Source: Coriobacteriaceae bacterium (GTDB taxonomy: Bacteria; Actinomycetota; Coriobacteriia; Coriobacteriales; Coriobacteriaceae). Taken from it: a stretch of DNA of 64,000 bases. Of the stretch, positions 1 to 7,725 are shown piece after piece (position 1 is the stretch's first letter; every line of letters begins with the position of its first letter). Location of the stretch: the NCBI GenBank assembly GCA_025992855.1, contig DAJPGB010000001.1:2232001-2296000 (forward strand), given 5' to 3'. The notes beneath the pieces were generated by a model. The model saw only the letters and a program-made list of their open reading frames with translations. It made no database searches and was not told where the DNA came from. Both the position numbers and the translations under genes were made by a program.

Positions 1-3000
1 GAGGGCGCCACCGGCGCGGCATCGCCCTGCTCGTAGGCCTCGCCCGCTGCCGTAGCCTCGGCCAAGCGCTCGGCCTCCTGGTCCTTAAGCGCGGCCATGA
101 GCGAGCGGATGCGGATGCGCGCGGCGCCCAGGTTGGACACCTCGTCGATCTTGAGCACGGTGTAGATCTTGCCGCTGGCCTCCAGAATCTCCTGCACCTG
201 GTCGGTGGTCAGAGCATCCAGACCGCAGCCGAAGGAGTTGAGCTGGATCAGGTCCAAGTCGTTGCGCATCGTCACAAAACGGGCGACGGCGTACAGGCGG
301 CTGTGGTACATCCACTGGTCGACGACGCGGATGGGACGCTCGGGCTTCACGAGATGCGCGAGCGAATCCTCGGTAAAGACCGCAAAGCCAAAGCTCGAGA
401 TAAGCTCGGGCAGGGCGTGGTTGATCTCGGGGTCGTTGTGGTAGGGGCGGCCGGCGAGCACAATGCCATGGCCACCGTGGTCCTCGACCCACTTAAGGGC
501 CTCCTCGCCCATGGTCTGGATGTCCTCGTGGAAGCGCGCATCGGCCTCAAAAGCAGCGTTGACGGCGGCATCGACCTCGGAGCGCGTGATCTTGGGACCG
601 CGCACACGACCGCGACCGGCTTGCGCATCGGCCACGCGGTCGACGGCGAGCACCTGATACAGGCGGCGCTTGAGCTCGGTCTTGTCGTGATACGGCACAA
701 ACGGATACAGGAACTCGATGTTCTGCTCGCGGATCTCGTCGATGTTGAGCGCCAGCGCCGTGGGGTAACTCATGACGATGGGGCAGTTATAGCAGTTGCC
801 GGCGGTCGGATCCTCCTTGCGCTCCCAGCGCACGCACGGCATCCAGATGAAGTCGACATCGCGGTCGATAAGGTTCATCACATGGCCGTGGCTCATCTTG
901 GCCGGATAGCACACGCTCTCTGACGGCATGGACTCGATGCCCGCCTGGTAGGTCTTCTTGCTCGACTGGTCGGACAGCTGCACGCTAAAGCCTAGGCGCG
1001 TAAAGAACGCGTGCCAGAAGGGGTAGTTCTCGTACATGTTGAGTGCGCGCGGGATACCCACGGTGCCGCGCGGGGCCTCGTCAGGACTCAGAACCTCGCG
1101 GTTAAAGAGCAGCTCGTTTTTCTTTTTGAAGAGGTTGGGGGCCTCGGTCTTTTGCTTTTTGTGGCCGGCACCCTTCTCACAGCGGTTGCCGGTAATGAAG
1201 CGCCTACCGCCGCCAAAGTCGTTCACAGTAAGCTGGCAGTTGTTAGAGCAACGGCCGCAGCGGACGTGCTTTTGCGTCACGGTGAGGTGCGCGATGTCCT
1301 CGGCCGAGAGGATGGTCGAGACGCCGTCGGCGCCGGCGCGGTCGCGTGCGAGCAAGGCCGCGCCATAAGCACCCATGCAGCCGGCGATGTCGGGGCGCAC
1401 GGCATGAACGCCGGTGAGCTGCTCAAACGCGCGCAGTGTGGCGTCGGACATAAAAGTGCCGCCCTGGACGATCACCTGACTGCCGATCTCCTTGGGGTCG
1501 CGCAGCTTAATAACCTTGAACAGGGCGTTCTTGATGACGGAGTAGGACAGGCCGGCCGCGATGTCGCCCACCGTGGCGCCTTCCTTTTGCGCCTGCTTGA
1601 CGCGCGAGTTCATAAAGACCGTGCAGCGGCTGCCCAGGTCGACGGGAGCCTTGGCATGGATGGCGGCGTCGGCAAATGCGCGCACGTCCATGTTCATGGA
1701 CACGGCAAAGCTCTCGATAAAGCTGCCGCAACCCGACGAGCAAGCCTCGTTGAGCATGATGTGCTCGATCACGCCGTCCTTGACGCGCAGGCACTTCATA
1801 TCCTGACCGCCAATGTCCAGGATGAACTCGACGCCGGGCAGGAATGCCTTGGCGCCACGCAGGTGAGCGACGGTCTCGATCTCGCCGGAGTCGGCCTTGA
1901 GGGCCTCGATGAGCAGTGCCTCGCCATAACCGGTGGTGGTCACGTGGCCGATGGTGCAGCCGGCGGGGATGTGGTTGTAGAAATCGGCCATGATGACCTT
2001 GGCCGTGCCCAGGATGTCGCCATTGTTGTTGCCGTACCAGGTGTGCAACAGCTGGCCGTCCTCGCCCACGAGCGCAGCCTTCATGGTGGTGGAACCGGCG
2101 TCGATGCCAATGAACACCCGGCCGGTGTAGCCTTCGAGTTTGCCCTTGGGGACGACTTCCTGGTTGTGGCGGGTTTTGAACTCGGCGAAGTCCTCGTCGG
2201 TGGCAAAGAGCGGGTCCAGGCGCTCGACCTCGGCACCCTGTGTGTCACCCAGGGTATCGATAGCCTCGATAAGCTGCGGGAACGTGCTGAGCTTGTTGGA
2301 CTCGTGCGCCATGGCGGCGCCGCTCGCCACAAACAGGTGGGCGTTTTGAGGCACGATGCGGTGCTCCTCGTCCAGGTTGAGCGTGAGGTAGAAGCGGTGG
2401 CGCAGCTCGGAGAGGTACTGCAGCGGGCCGCCCAGGAAGGCGACGTTGCCGCGAATGGGGCGACCGCACGCCAGGCCCGAGATGGTCTGGGTCACGACGG
2501 CCTGGAAGATGGACGCGGCCACATCCTCGGGGCGGGCGCCCTCGTTGAGCAGCGGCTGCACGTCGGTCTTGGCAAAGACGCCACAGCGGCTGGCGATGGG
2601 ATAGATGGTGGTGGCGTTGGCTGCAAGCTCGTTGAGGCCGCTCGCGTCGGTGTGCAACAGGGTTGCCATCTGGTCGATGAACGCACCCGTGCCGCCGGCG
2701 CAGGTGCCGTTCATGCGCTGCTCGATGCCGTTGTCGAAGTAGATGATCTTGGCGTCCTCACCGCCCAGCTCGATGGCGACATCGGTGGCCGGGATGAGGG
2801 TCTCGACGGCACGCTTGCTGGCGATGACCTCCTGGACAAACTCCAGGTCGAGCCACTGGGACAGCAGCAGGCCACCCGAACCGGTAATGGCGCAGGTCAT
2901 TTGGACCGTCGGCAGCACGGTCGCGGCACCCTCGAACAAGTCGCGGGCGCAAGCGCGGACGTCGGTGTGGTGACGCTGGTACTTGGCGTAGACGATCTGG

Positions 3001-3314
3001 TTGTCGTCGTTGAGCACAGCGAGCTTAACGGTGGTGGAGCCCACGTCGATGCCCAGGTGCAGGTTGCCGCGGGCGGCCTCGGGGTTGAAGATCGCGCCTT
3101 CGGGGGTCTGGCCGGCGGCTACGGGCTCAGCGGCGGTGGCGGGCTCGCTAGCGACGAACGTCTCCCCTGCCGCGTTCTTGGCATCGGCAACTGCCTCGGC
3201 AACTTTCTCAGCAGCCGCGGTCGCGGCCTTCTGCGCGGCATCCACCACGGCGGGTGCAGCCTCACGCGCGGCAGCGACCATACGGTCCTTGATGCCCTCG
3301 ACGAGTTTGCTCAT
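1..3314 (-). CDS. acyl-CoA dehydratase activase-related protein (BadF/BcrA-type ATPase, two ATPase modules), partial
   Basis: Partial gene that begins at ATG 3314 (AGGAG 9 bases upstream) and runs off the left edge; about 1100 residues are visible. After an Ala-rich, helix-forming N-terminus of about 80 residues there are two ASKHA-type ATPase modules, each opening with a phosphate-binding loop (GIDVGSTTVK near residue 90, GIDAGSTTMK near 400). Each carries GGxDxK (GGEDAK, GGQDMK) and a Cys-containing loop (NGTCAGGTGAF, NEACSSGCGSF) of the kind that binds the bridging 4Fe-4S cluster in 2-hydroxyglutaryl-CoA dehydratase activators. The later part (CGRCSNNCQL, then GIPRALNMYENYPFW and the following region) matches the DUF2229/HgdB-like extension. 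The family reductively activates radical dehydratases, but these giant fused versions have no proven substrate. It follows a TetR gene by 11 bases, so the two are probably co-transcribed. Native 3' end not visible. Confidence 0.85.
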   Translation of the reverse strand, partial: MSKLVEGIKDRMVAAAREAAPAVVDAAQKAATAAAEKVAEAVADAKNAAGETFVASEPATAAEPVAAGQTPEGAIFNPEAARGNLHLGIDVGSTTVKLAVLNDDNQIVYAKYQRHHTDVRACARDLFEGAATVLPTVQMTCAITGSGGLLLSQWLDLEFVQEVIASKRAVETLIPATDVAIELGGEDAKIIYFDNGIEQRMNGTCAGGTGAFIDQMATLLHTDASGLNELAANATTIYPIASRCGVFAKTDVQPLLNEGARPEDVAASIFQAVVTQTISGLACGRPIRGNVAFLGGPLQYLSELRHRFYLTLNLDEEHRIVPQNAHLFVASGAAMAHESNKLSTFPQLIEAIDTLGDTQGAEVERLDPLFATDEDFAEFKTRHNQEVVPKGKLEGYTGRVFIGIDAGSTTMKAALVGEDGQLLHTWYGNNNGDILGTAKVIMADFYNHIPAGCTIGHVTTTGYGEALLIEALKADSGEIETVAHLRGAKAFLPGVEFILDIGGQDMKCLRVKDGVIEHIMLNEACSSGCGSFIESFAVSMNMDVRAFADAAIHAKAPVDLGSRCTVFMNSRVKQAQKEGATVGDIAAGLSYSVIKNALFKVIKLRDPKEIGSQVIVQGGTFMSDATLRAFEQLTGVHAVRPDIAGCMGAYGAALLARDRAGADGVSTILSAEDIAHLTVTQKHVRCGRCSNNCQLTVNDFGGGRRFITGNRCEKGAGHKKQKTEAPNLFKKKNELLFNREVLSPDEAPRGTVGIPRALNMYENYPFWHAFFTRLGFSVQLSDQSSKKTYQAGIESMPSESVCYPAKMSHGHVMNLIDRDVDFIWMPCVRWERKEDPTAGNCYNCPIVMSYPTALALNIDEIREQNIEFLYPFVPYHDKTELKRRLYQVLAVDRVADAQAGRGRVRGPKITRSEVDAAVNAAFEADARFHEDIQTMGEEALKWVEDHGGHGIVLAGRPYHNDPEINHALPELISSFGFAVFTEDSLAHLVKPERPIRVVDQWMYHSRLYAVARFVTMRNDLDLIQLNSFGCGLDALTTDQVQEILEASGKIYTVLKIDEVSNLGAARIRIRSLMAALKDQEAERLAEATAAGEAYEQGDAAPVAP

Positions 3315-3325
3315 TGTCTCTCCTC

Positions 3326-4036
3326 TTAGTTGTTGGACTCGACGGCTGCGGCGGTGTCGGCCGCGTCCTCGAGCTGCAAGTTCAATAGCTTCATGCCATA
3401 TTCCGGCACGTTGATATCGATGGGTTGGCCGTACAGGTCACCAGGGCGCACAAAAGCGAGCACCGTCATAATGCGTGCCATGGCCTCGGGCGATTCGGTA
3501 AGCCCGCGCTCAAACCAGCGCTGGATCAGGCCGACCTCGGCACTCACGACGTAGGTGACGTAGTAGTCAAAGAACGTGCCCAGCGCCAGGCCCAAAATGC
3601 CCGTCTGCGCACGCGGCACCACGGCCTCACGTGCGGTATCGATAATCTTTTTAATGAAGGCCTGATCGCCGCCCGGGCCCAGCAGCGCACCGATTAAGTC
3701 GCGGTTGGCCGCAAGATAACGCAGCAGCTCAACCGAACCGGGTGCCGGCTCGAGCTCATCGATGTTGTGATAGAGATCAGGCAGCTGGGCTGCGGTGATG
3801 AGCTCAATGCGCTCACGGATCTCGGCCAGCAAGCCGTCCTCGATCTGGTTGATAAAGTCGGGAATATCGCGATAGTGCGAATAGAACGTACGGCGCGTGA
3901 GGCCGGCACGCTCGGTAAGCGACGCGACGTTAATGCGCGAAAGATCGCCGCTTTCGGCAAGCTCGCTGGCAAGTGCCTGGCGAAGGGCACGCTGCGAGCG
4001 AAGGGACCGGCGGTCGCATTTCTCGAGCTGGGACAA
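3326..4036 (-). CDS. TetR/AcrR family transcriptional regulator
   Basis: A 236-residue regulator. The N-terminal helix-turn-helix is clear (INVASLTERAGLTRRTFYSH, residues about 36-55), followed by an all-helical ligand domain without recognisable specificity. The start is a TTG at 4036 chosen because AAGGAGG lies 5 bases before it; no ATG is better placed. Its stop lies 11 bases from the start of the dehydratase-activase gene, so it most likely controls that gene and itself. Two palindromes upstream of the start (TTGCACAGTGCGA and TGCACACCGTGTGCA) are good operator candidates. The effector is unknown. Confidence 0.88.
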   Translation of the reverse strand: MSQLEKCDRRSLRSQRALRQALASELAESGDLSRINVASLTERAGLTRRTFYSHYRDIPDFINQIEDGLLAEIRERIELITAAQLPDLYHNIDELEPAPGSVELLRYLAANRDLIGALLGPGGDQAFIKKIIDTAREAVVPRAQTGILGLALGTFFDYYVTYVVSAEVGLIQRWFERGLTESPEAMARIMTVLAFVRPGDLYGQPIDINVPEYGMKLLNLQLEDAADTAAAVESNN

Positions 4037-4067
4037 GCGTCCTCCTTGTTACTCAGCCTGTGCGCTA

Positions 4068-4102
4068 TTGCACAGTGCGAGTATTATTGCACACCGTGTG
4101 CA
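4068..4102. promoter_or_regulatory. paired palindromes, probable TetR operators
   Basis: Two similar dyads lie 32-66 bases upstream of the TetR start: TTGCACAGTGCGA (4068-4080, imperfect) and TGCACACCGTGTGCA (4088-4102, perfect 7-base arms around one base). The shared half-site is TTGCAC. Their place between the TetR start and the neighbouring HAD gene suits autoregulation. No gene reads outward on the other side, so they would govern only the TetR/activase operon. Confidence 0.6.
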
Positions 4103-4126
4103 TCAACACGTAAAGGCAATATTTAG

Positions 4127-4159
4127 AATGTGACGAGGGGGCAGTCCCTTTGTCACATT
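4127..4159. repeat. hairpin of the GGGACnG family overlapping a stop codon
   Basis: AATGTGAC and GTCACATT pair perfectly around a loop that itself contains GGG/CCC (GAGGGGGCAGTCCCTTT). The right arm includes the TAA stop of the HAD phosphatase gene (4158-4160). It shares the GGGAC(A/T)G core with hairpins at 22952, 24158, 30188, 33743 and 47922. It may work as a terminator but lacks a clear U-tract. Confidence 0.7.
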
Positions 4160-5021
4160 ATTCGATGATGGTGCGGGAGTTTTGCTTGCGCATGGTGGCG
4201 AGCATGTGTTTGGGGACGGCATGGACCATGCAGCTGCCGATGGTCACGCTCGCGGCGGCCTTAGCTGCATCGCTTGCGTTTTTGGTCGCGTAGCTGTGGC
4301 GGAAACGCTTGAGCATGGCGATGTCGTTGCCGCCGTCTCCATAGACCGCGACCTCGTCCTCGGCAATGCCGTAGTAACCCGCCAGCCAGGCCACGCTCTC
4401 GCCCTTGTTGCATGCCGCGTCCGTGATCTCGAACATCACCGGATCGAACGGCGCGTTGACCACACGGTCCGAGCGCTCGGCAAGATACGCCTTAAGGTCG
4501 CGCTCCAGCTCGGGCGAGGTCACGCGACAATTGATCTTGCATACATCGTGACGCAAGATATCGCCGATCGACTGGTCGAAATACTGTTCCTCGTGATACC
4601 CGCCGCGCGCACGCATGCCGCGCATCACAATACGCTTGATGGGGCTGTCCTTTTTAAAGCCCGCCTGGTGCATCTCGAACGATCCGCTCGAAAACATGCC
4701 GTCGGGCGTGGAGCAGTCAAAACAGATATCCGGAAACTCCTTGAGCAGCTCCTCGGTGATCTGCGGATCGATGGTCCAGGTCTTGAGCACCTCGCCATGG
4801 CTGTCGCGCACGATGGACCCATTGGAGCAGCAGGCGTCAAGCGCCAGGCCCGTAAAGCCATGCTCGCCGATCGGCAACGTCGAGCGTCCAGTCGCGGGAA
4901 CCACATGCAGGCCAGCCTCAGTCAACTCGCGAATGGCGCGGCGGATAGTCCTATCTGCCTCGTGCAGGGCGTTAAGCAGCGTTCCGTCTAAGTCACTCGC
5001 GAACATCTTGATCATGGGCAT
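4158..5021 (-). CDS. Cof-type HAD-superfamily sugar-phosphate phosphatase
   Basis: A 287-residue HAD hydrolase of the Cof/YidA type. Motif I is DLDGTLL (residues about 10-16), motif II is the Thr of ATGRST, and motif IV is GDGGNDIAML near residue 230, all typical of the C2-cap IIB subfamily that dephosphorylates sugar phosphates, FMN or PLP. Substrate cannot be read from sequence. AAGGAG lies upstream; the first ATG (5021) is 4 bases away and a second in-frame ATG (5015) is 10 bases away, so the start is uncertain by two residues. It stands alone; the hairpin at its stop codon belongs to a dispersed repeat family. Confidence 0.85.
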   Translation of the reverse strand: MPMIKMFASDLDGTLLNALHEADRTIRRAIRELTEAGLHVVPATGRSTLPIGEHGFTGLALDACCSNGSIVRDSHGEVLKTWTIDPQITEELLKEFPDICFDCSTPDGMFSSGSFEMHQAGFKKDSPIKRIVMRGMRARGGYHEEQYFDQSIGDILRHDVCKINCRVTSPELERDLKAYLAERSDRVVNAPFDPVMFEITDAACNKGESVAWLAGYYGIAEDEVAVYGDGGNDIAMLKRFRHSYATKNASDAAKAAASVTIGSCMVHAVPKHMLATMRKQNSRTIIE

Positions 5022-5130
5022 GCCTCTCCTTCGTCTGCACGATATTGTAGACGAGAATGAGCGTGCCCATGCAAGGGCGCTCCAACGCGCCGGGACATTC
5101 GCTCCCGCAAAGCCACAGTGCCCCAGCGCG

Positions 5131-6393
5131 TTAAGACAATCGCCGCAATCGATTTTTCAGCCGATAAAACAGAGCCGTCGTCAACGTCAGCACCGCCAAC
5201 ATGGCTGCGAATACAATCGCCGGTGCCCATCGATCATATGCAACCCCGTACACCAATTGCCCGATCGGCGTTGCGCAGGAAAGGACCATGTAAACGACCG
5301 AAAGCACTTTTCCGCAGAGTTCAGTCGGCGCTGCCCGCTGGGCAAACGCGATGATTTCAACCGACGCGATGCTTGCCCACACCATGACCCATGCCGAAGC
5401 GACCGCAAACACGGTGAACACGCATACATCTGCGCCGAACAGCAGCGTAACAATAATCGGTGCGACTCCAAAACAGATCATCGCAACATATCGACATATG
5501 CCATTGAAAGAAAAGCGATGCGGCCAAATGCCGACCAAGCCACTGCCGGCAAGACCACCCAAGCCCATAGCCACCTCAACTATCCCAACGCAGGACGATT
5601 GCATGCCGAGATGCTTTGTAACAATAATGGGAGTGCCAATCGTTAGCCCAACCAACGCAAGGTTCAAAACTGCCGCAAGCAAAATCACAGCGACCAATGA
5701 TGCATTTTGCAACAGATACCGAATCGACTCCCGAAAATCGTTTCGGCATGTCGTACGAGTCGCGCCGTCTCCCATCGTTTCAGATGAGGCATTTTGCTTG
5801 AGTACGCCACCAAACAACAGAGCTGAAATCGCAAACGTTACCGACGCGATTGTGCAAAGAGCATCGATGCCAAAGCACCCATAGACTGCCGTCCCGACCA
5901 CAGGGCCCAAGATATTGCTCACCATGGTCATCTGCGAAACCAATGCAGTGGCCCGCTCAACCTTCTCTTCACCCGCCATGCGCACCGTCTCAATTTGGAG
6001 CATTGGCTTCAGCAGCGATTGAACACCATATTGAACACAAAGTATCGCTACTACGACGACCGCAAGAGGCAATGAGTGCTTCATGGGGATAGACAGCAGT
6101 GATGCAGTCATCAGAGCAATGCCGAGGGCCACGAGGGCCTCGCGATGTCTTCCCCTATCCGCCAAGATTCCGCCAATCGGAGTTGCGAGTACGCCGGGTA
6201 TGAACGCTATCGCCACGGCGGTGCCATATAACGTTGACGATCCGCTGCAATCGAACAAGTAAAGCGGATACGCAAAGCACAGCGCCGACAGCATCGAATA
6301 CGTGCACAGCTGCGCAACCAGAAGTTCCGCGAGCCTGATTGACCGCACTGTTTTTGATTTCAACGAGACGCCGACGTCTCTCAGCCCAGCCAT
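5131..6393 (-). CDS. MFS transporter (drug-efflux type, about 12 membrane segments)
   Basis: A 420-residue major facilitator. Hydrophobic segments alternate across the whole length, and the loop between segments 2 and 3 carries the MFS signature-like GGILADRGRHRE (near residue 75). ATG 6393 (MAGLRDVG) is preferred over upstream in-frame starts because GGGGGTGG precedes it. The gene follows a TetR regulator on the same strand with 100 bases between them, and that gap holds two ACATACC/GGTATGT operators, so it is very likely a TetR-repressed exporter. Base composition is less GC-rich than the neighbours, which hints at transfer. Substrate unknown. Confidence 0.85.
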   Translation of the reverse strand: MAGLRDVGVSLKSKTVRSIRLAELLVAQLCTYSMLSALCFAYPLYLFDCSGSSTLYGTAVAIAFIPGVLATPIGGILADRGRHREALVALGIALMTASLLSIPMKHSLPLAVVVVAILCVQYGVQSLLKPMLQIETVRMAGEEKVERATALVSQMTMVSNILGPVVGTAVYGCFGIDALCTIASVTFAISALLFGGVLKQNASSETMGDGATRTTCRNDFRESIRYLLQNASLVAVILLAAVLNLALVGLTIGTPIIVTKHLGMQSSCVGIVEVAMGLGGLAGSGLVGIWPHRFSFNGICRYVAMICFGVAPIIVTLLFGADVCVFTVFAVASAWVMVWASIASVEIIAFAQRAAPTELCGKVLSVVYMVLSCATPIGQLVYGVAYDRWAPAIVFAAMLAVLTLTTALFYRLKNRLRRLS

Positions 6394-6406
6394 AAGCCCA
6401 CCCCCT

Positions 6407-6427
6407 ATACATACCACTAGTATGTAT
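6407..6427. promoter_or_regulatory. TetR operator in front of the MFS gene
   Basis: ATACATAC and GTATGTAT form a perfect 8-base dyad around CACTA, 14 bases upstream of the MFS start codon. A related dyad, ACATACCGTTGGTATCT, lies at 6474-6490, beside the stop codon of the TetR gene. Two sites with the same half-sequence in the TetR-MFS gap indicate local repression of the transporter. Confidence 0.7.
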
Positions 6428-6473
6428 TTAATGACTTGAAAAGGGCAGCCGTGGCTACCCTCACAAATCAATT

Positions 6474-6490
6474 ACATACCGTTGGTATCT
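6474..6490. promoter_or_regulatory. second TetR-type operator (ACATACC-GTT-GGTATCT)
   Basis: Imperfect 7-base dyad sharing the ACATACC half-site with 6407-6427. It sits 4 bases from the TetR stop codon, upstream of the probable MFS promoter on the minus strand. The 67-base spacing between sites could allow looping. Confidence 0.6.
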
Positions 6491-6493
6491 ATA

Positions 6494-7156
6494 TTACCAC
6501 TCAACGCGGTCCCATACGTCCCAAATCCGTGCCGTTGTCTGGAGCACTTCCTCGCCCAAATCGAGTCCCACCGCAGCGGCCATCTGCGCCAGACATTGTG
6601 CACGAGCGAGCATTCGCTCCTTGGGCTCGAGCGGACGGAACAGCGGCAGCAGCCAGAGATTCGCTAGCAACGATACGGCCTCCGCCGCTTCGCGCGGGCA
6701 TTCGCACGCAATGGAGCCGTCGGCGATGCCCTCCTCGATCACTGGCAAGAGACAGCCATCGGCTGACTCGTCAAACGAGCCCTGGTACTGCATCGCCAGT
6801 AGACGCGAGCTTTTTACCGGATCCGCCGCAGGATGCATGCGTGCCCATAGCTCAATTTGCGGAACAACGGACTCGGGCGCGTACAGCCGCCTGAGCTTTT
6901 GGGCTCCGGTCATATTACCGACGCCAAGCATCGAGCGGCGGTGCTCAACAATCGGAGTCATCGCCCGATCAAACGCGGCGTTGAAAATCTCTTCTTTGCT
7001 CTTGAAGTGATGATAGACAGCGCCCTTGGTCATGCCGTCGAGACGGTCAACGATATCTTGAATACTCGTCCCCTCATAACCCTGTGCGCAGAATAGCTCC
7101 AGTGCCGCGTCGAGAATCTTCGCGACCGTCTCCTCGGGATATTTATTGCGACCCAT
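6494..7156 (-). CDS. TetR/AcrR family transcriptional regulator of the adjacent MFS pump
   Basis: A 220-residue TetR protein. The DNA-binding part (ILDAALELFCAQGYEGTSIQ, followed by GAVYHHFKSKEEIF) is textbook. ATG 7156 (MGRNKYPEE) fits the usual short N-terminus before the first helix; an ATG at 7192 would add 12 residues without family support. The C-terminal helices carry the ligand site, of unknown specificity. It is transcribed before the MFS gene, and palindromes that fit TetR binding lie between the two, so it probably represses the pump and releases it on binding a pump substrate. Confidence 0.88.
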   Translation of the reverse strand: MGRNKYPEETVAKILDAALELFCAQGYEGTSIQDIVDRLDGMTKGAVYHHFKSKEEIFNAAFDRAMTPIVEHRRSMLGVGNMTGAQKLRRLYAPESVVPQIELWARMHPAADPVKSSRLLAMQYQGSFDESADGCLLPVIEEGIADGSIACECPREAAEAVSLLANLWLLPLFRPLEPKERMLARAQCLAQMAAAVGLDLGEEVLQTTARIWDVWDRVEW

Positions 7157-7230
7157 AATCCGCCCATCCGCAACGCAAGTCTTGTGCCTCATTGCAGCAT
7201 TTTAACGTTGCGGATGGCAGACGGTCGATT

Positions 7231-7569
7231 CTACACCGCGGCCGGGCCGTGTTCGCCGGTGCGAATGCGGATGACTTCTTCGACCGGCTCGACCCAAATC
7301 TTGCCGTCTCCAACGGCACCGGTGCGGGCGGCATTGCAGATGATGTCGACAATTCCGTCAACGTGCTCATCAGCGCAGATGAGGGTGAACTGCACCTTGG
7401 GGATGGTATTGACGAGCAGTTCGTTGCCGCGCACGTATTCCTTCCAGCCATGCTGTGCGCCGCAGCCCTGCACCTGGTTGATAGTCATACCGCGAACATC
7501 AGCAGCAAACAGCGCGTCTTTAAGAACCTCAAGCTTCTCCTGGCGCACGATAGCCGTAATTTTCTTCAT
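7231..7569 (-). CDS. glnK: PII nitrogen-regulatory protein (GlnB/GlnK family)
   Basis: A 112-residue PII protein, the family's usual length. It has the conserved start MKKITAIVR, the T-loop region (residues about 37-55), the B-loop TGAVGDGKIWV, and the C-loop ending VIRIRTGEHG. PII proteins sense 2-oxoglutarate and ATP/ADP and block the ammonium channel when nitrogen is plentiful. The gene follows the amt gene, the standard amtB-glnK pairing, which supports the GlnK role. The T-loop reads RGNELLVN where uridylylated PII proteins have the Tyr51 of RGAEYxVD, so classical uridylylation looks impossible. Start ATG 7569 has AGAGGA upstream. Confidence 0.92.
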   Translation of the reverse strand: MKKITAIVRQEKLEVLKDALFAADVRGMTINQVQGCGAQHGWKEYVRGNELLVNTIPKVQFTLICADEHVDGIVDIICNAARTGAVGDGKIWVEPVEEVIRIRTGEHGPAAV

Positions 7570-7615
7570 AGTGAATTCCTCTCTTCAATAAAAGAAATGA
7601 ATTGTCCTTCACATG

Positions 7616-7723
7616 GCACGGGTTTTCCAGGTGCCCGAGATTGCCCCGAAAGAGGAGCGCCGCGTACTTCGGTACGCAAGCGACGGCTTGAGGGGCAAGG
7701 TCGGGTGCCTGGGAAAGCCGTGC
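7616..7723. repeat. long nested palindrome between amt and glnK
   Basis: About 108 bp that folds end to end. The outer arms pair GCACGG with CCGTGC and TTTTCCAGGTGCCCGA with TCGGGTGCCTGGGAAA. The middle arms pair TGCCCC with GGGGCA, and the apex is GCGTACTTCGGTACGC. An unpaired asymmetric region AGAGGAGCG/AGCGACGG separates apex and stem. It starts 3 bases after the amt stop codon. It could reduce read-through from amt to glnK or protect mRNA ends. The internal motif recurs in inverted order in the palindrome at 28041. Confidence 0.75.
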
Positions 7724-7725
7724 TG

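Noticed and set aside
1011..3329. A 772-codon open frame on the plus strand
   Set aside because: It is the antisense of the dehydratase-activase gene, which has clear motifs on the other strand; the plus frame is low-complexity, lacks a ribosome site and matches no family.
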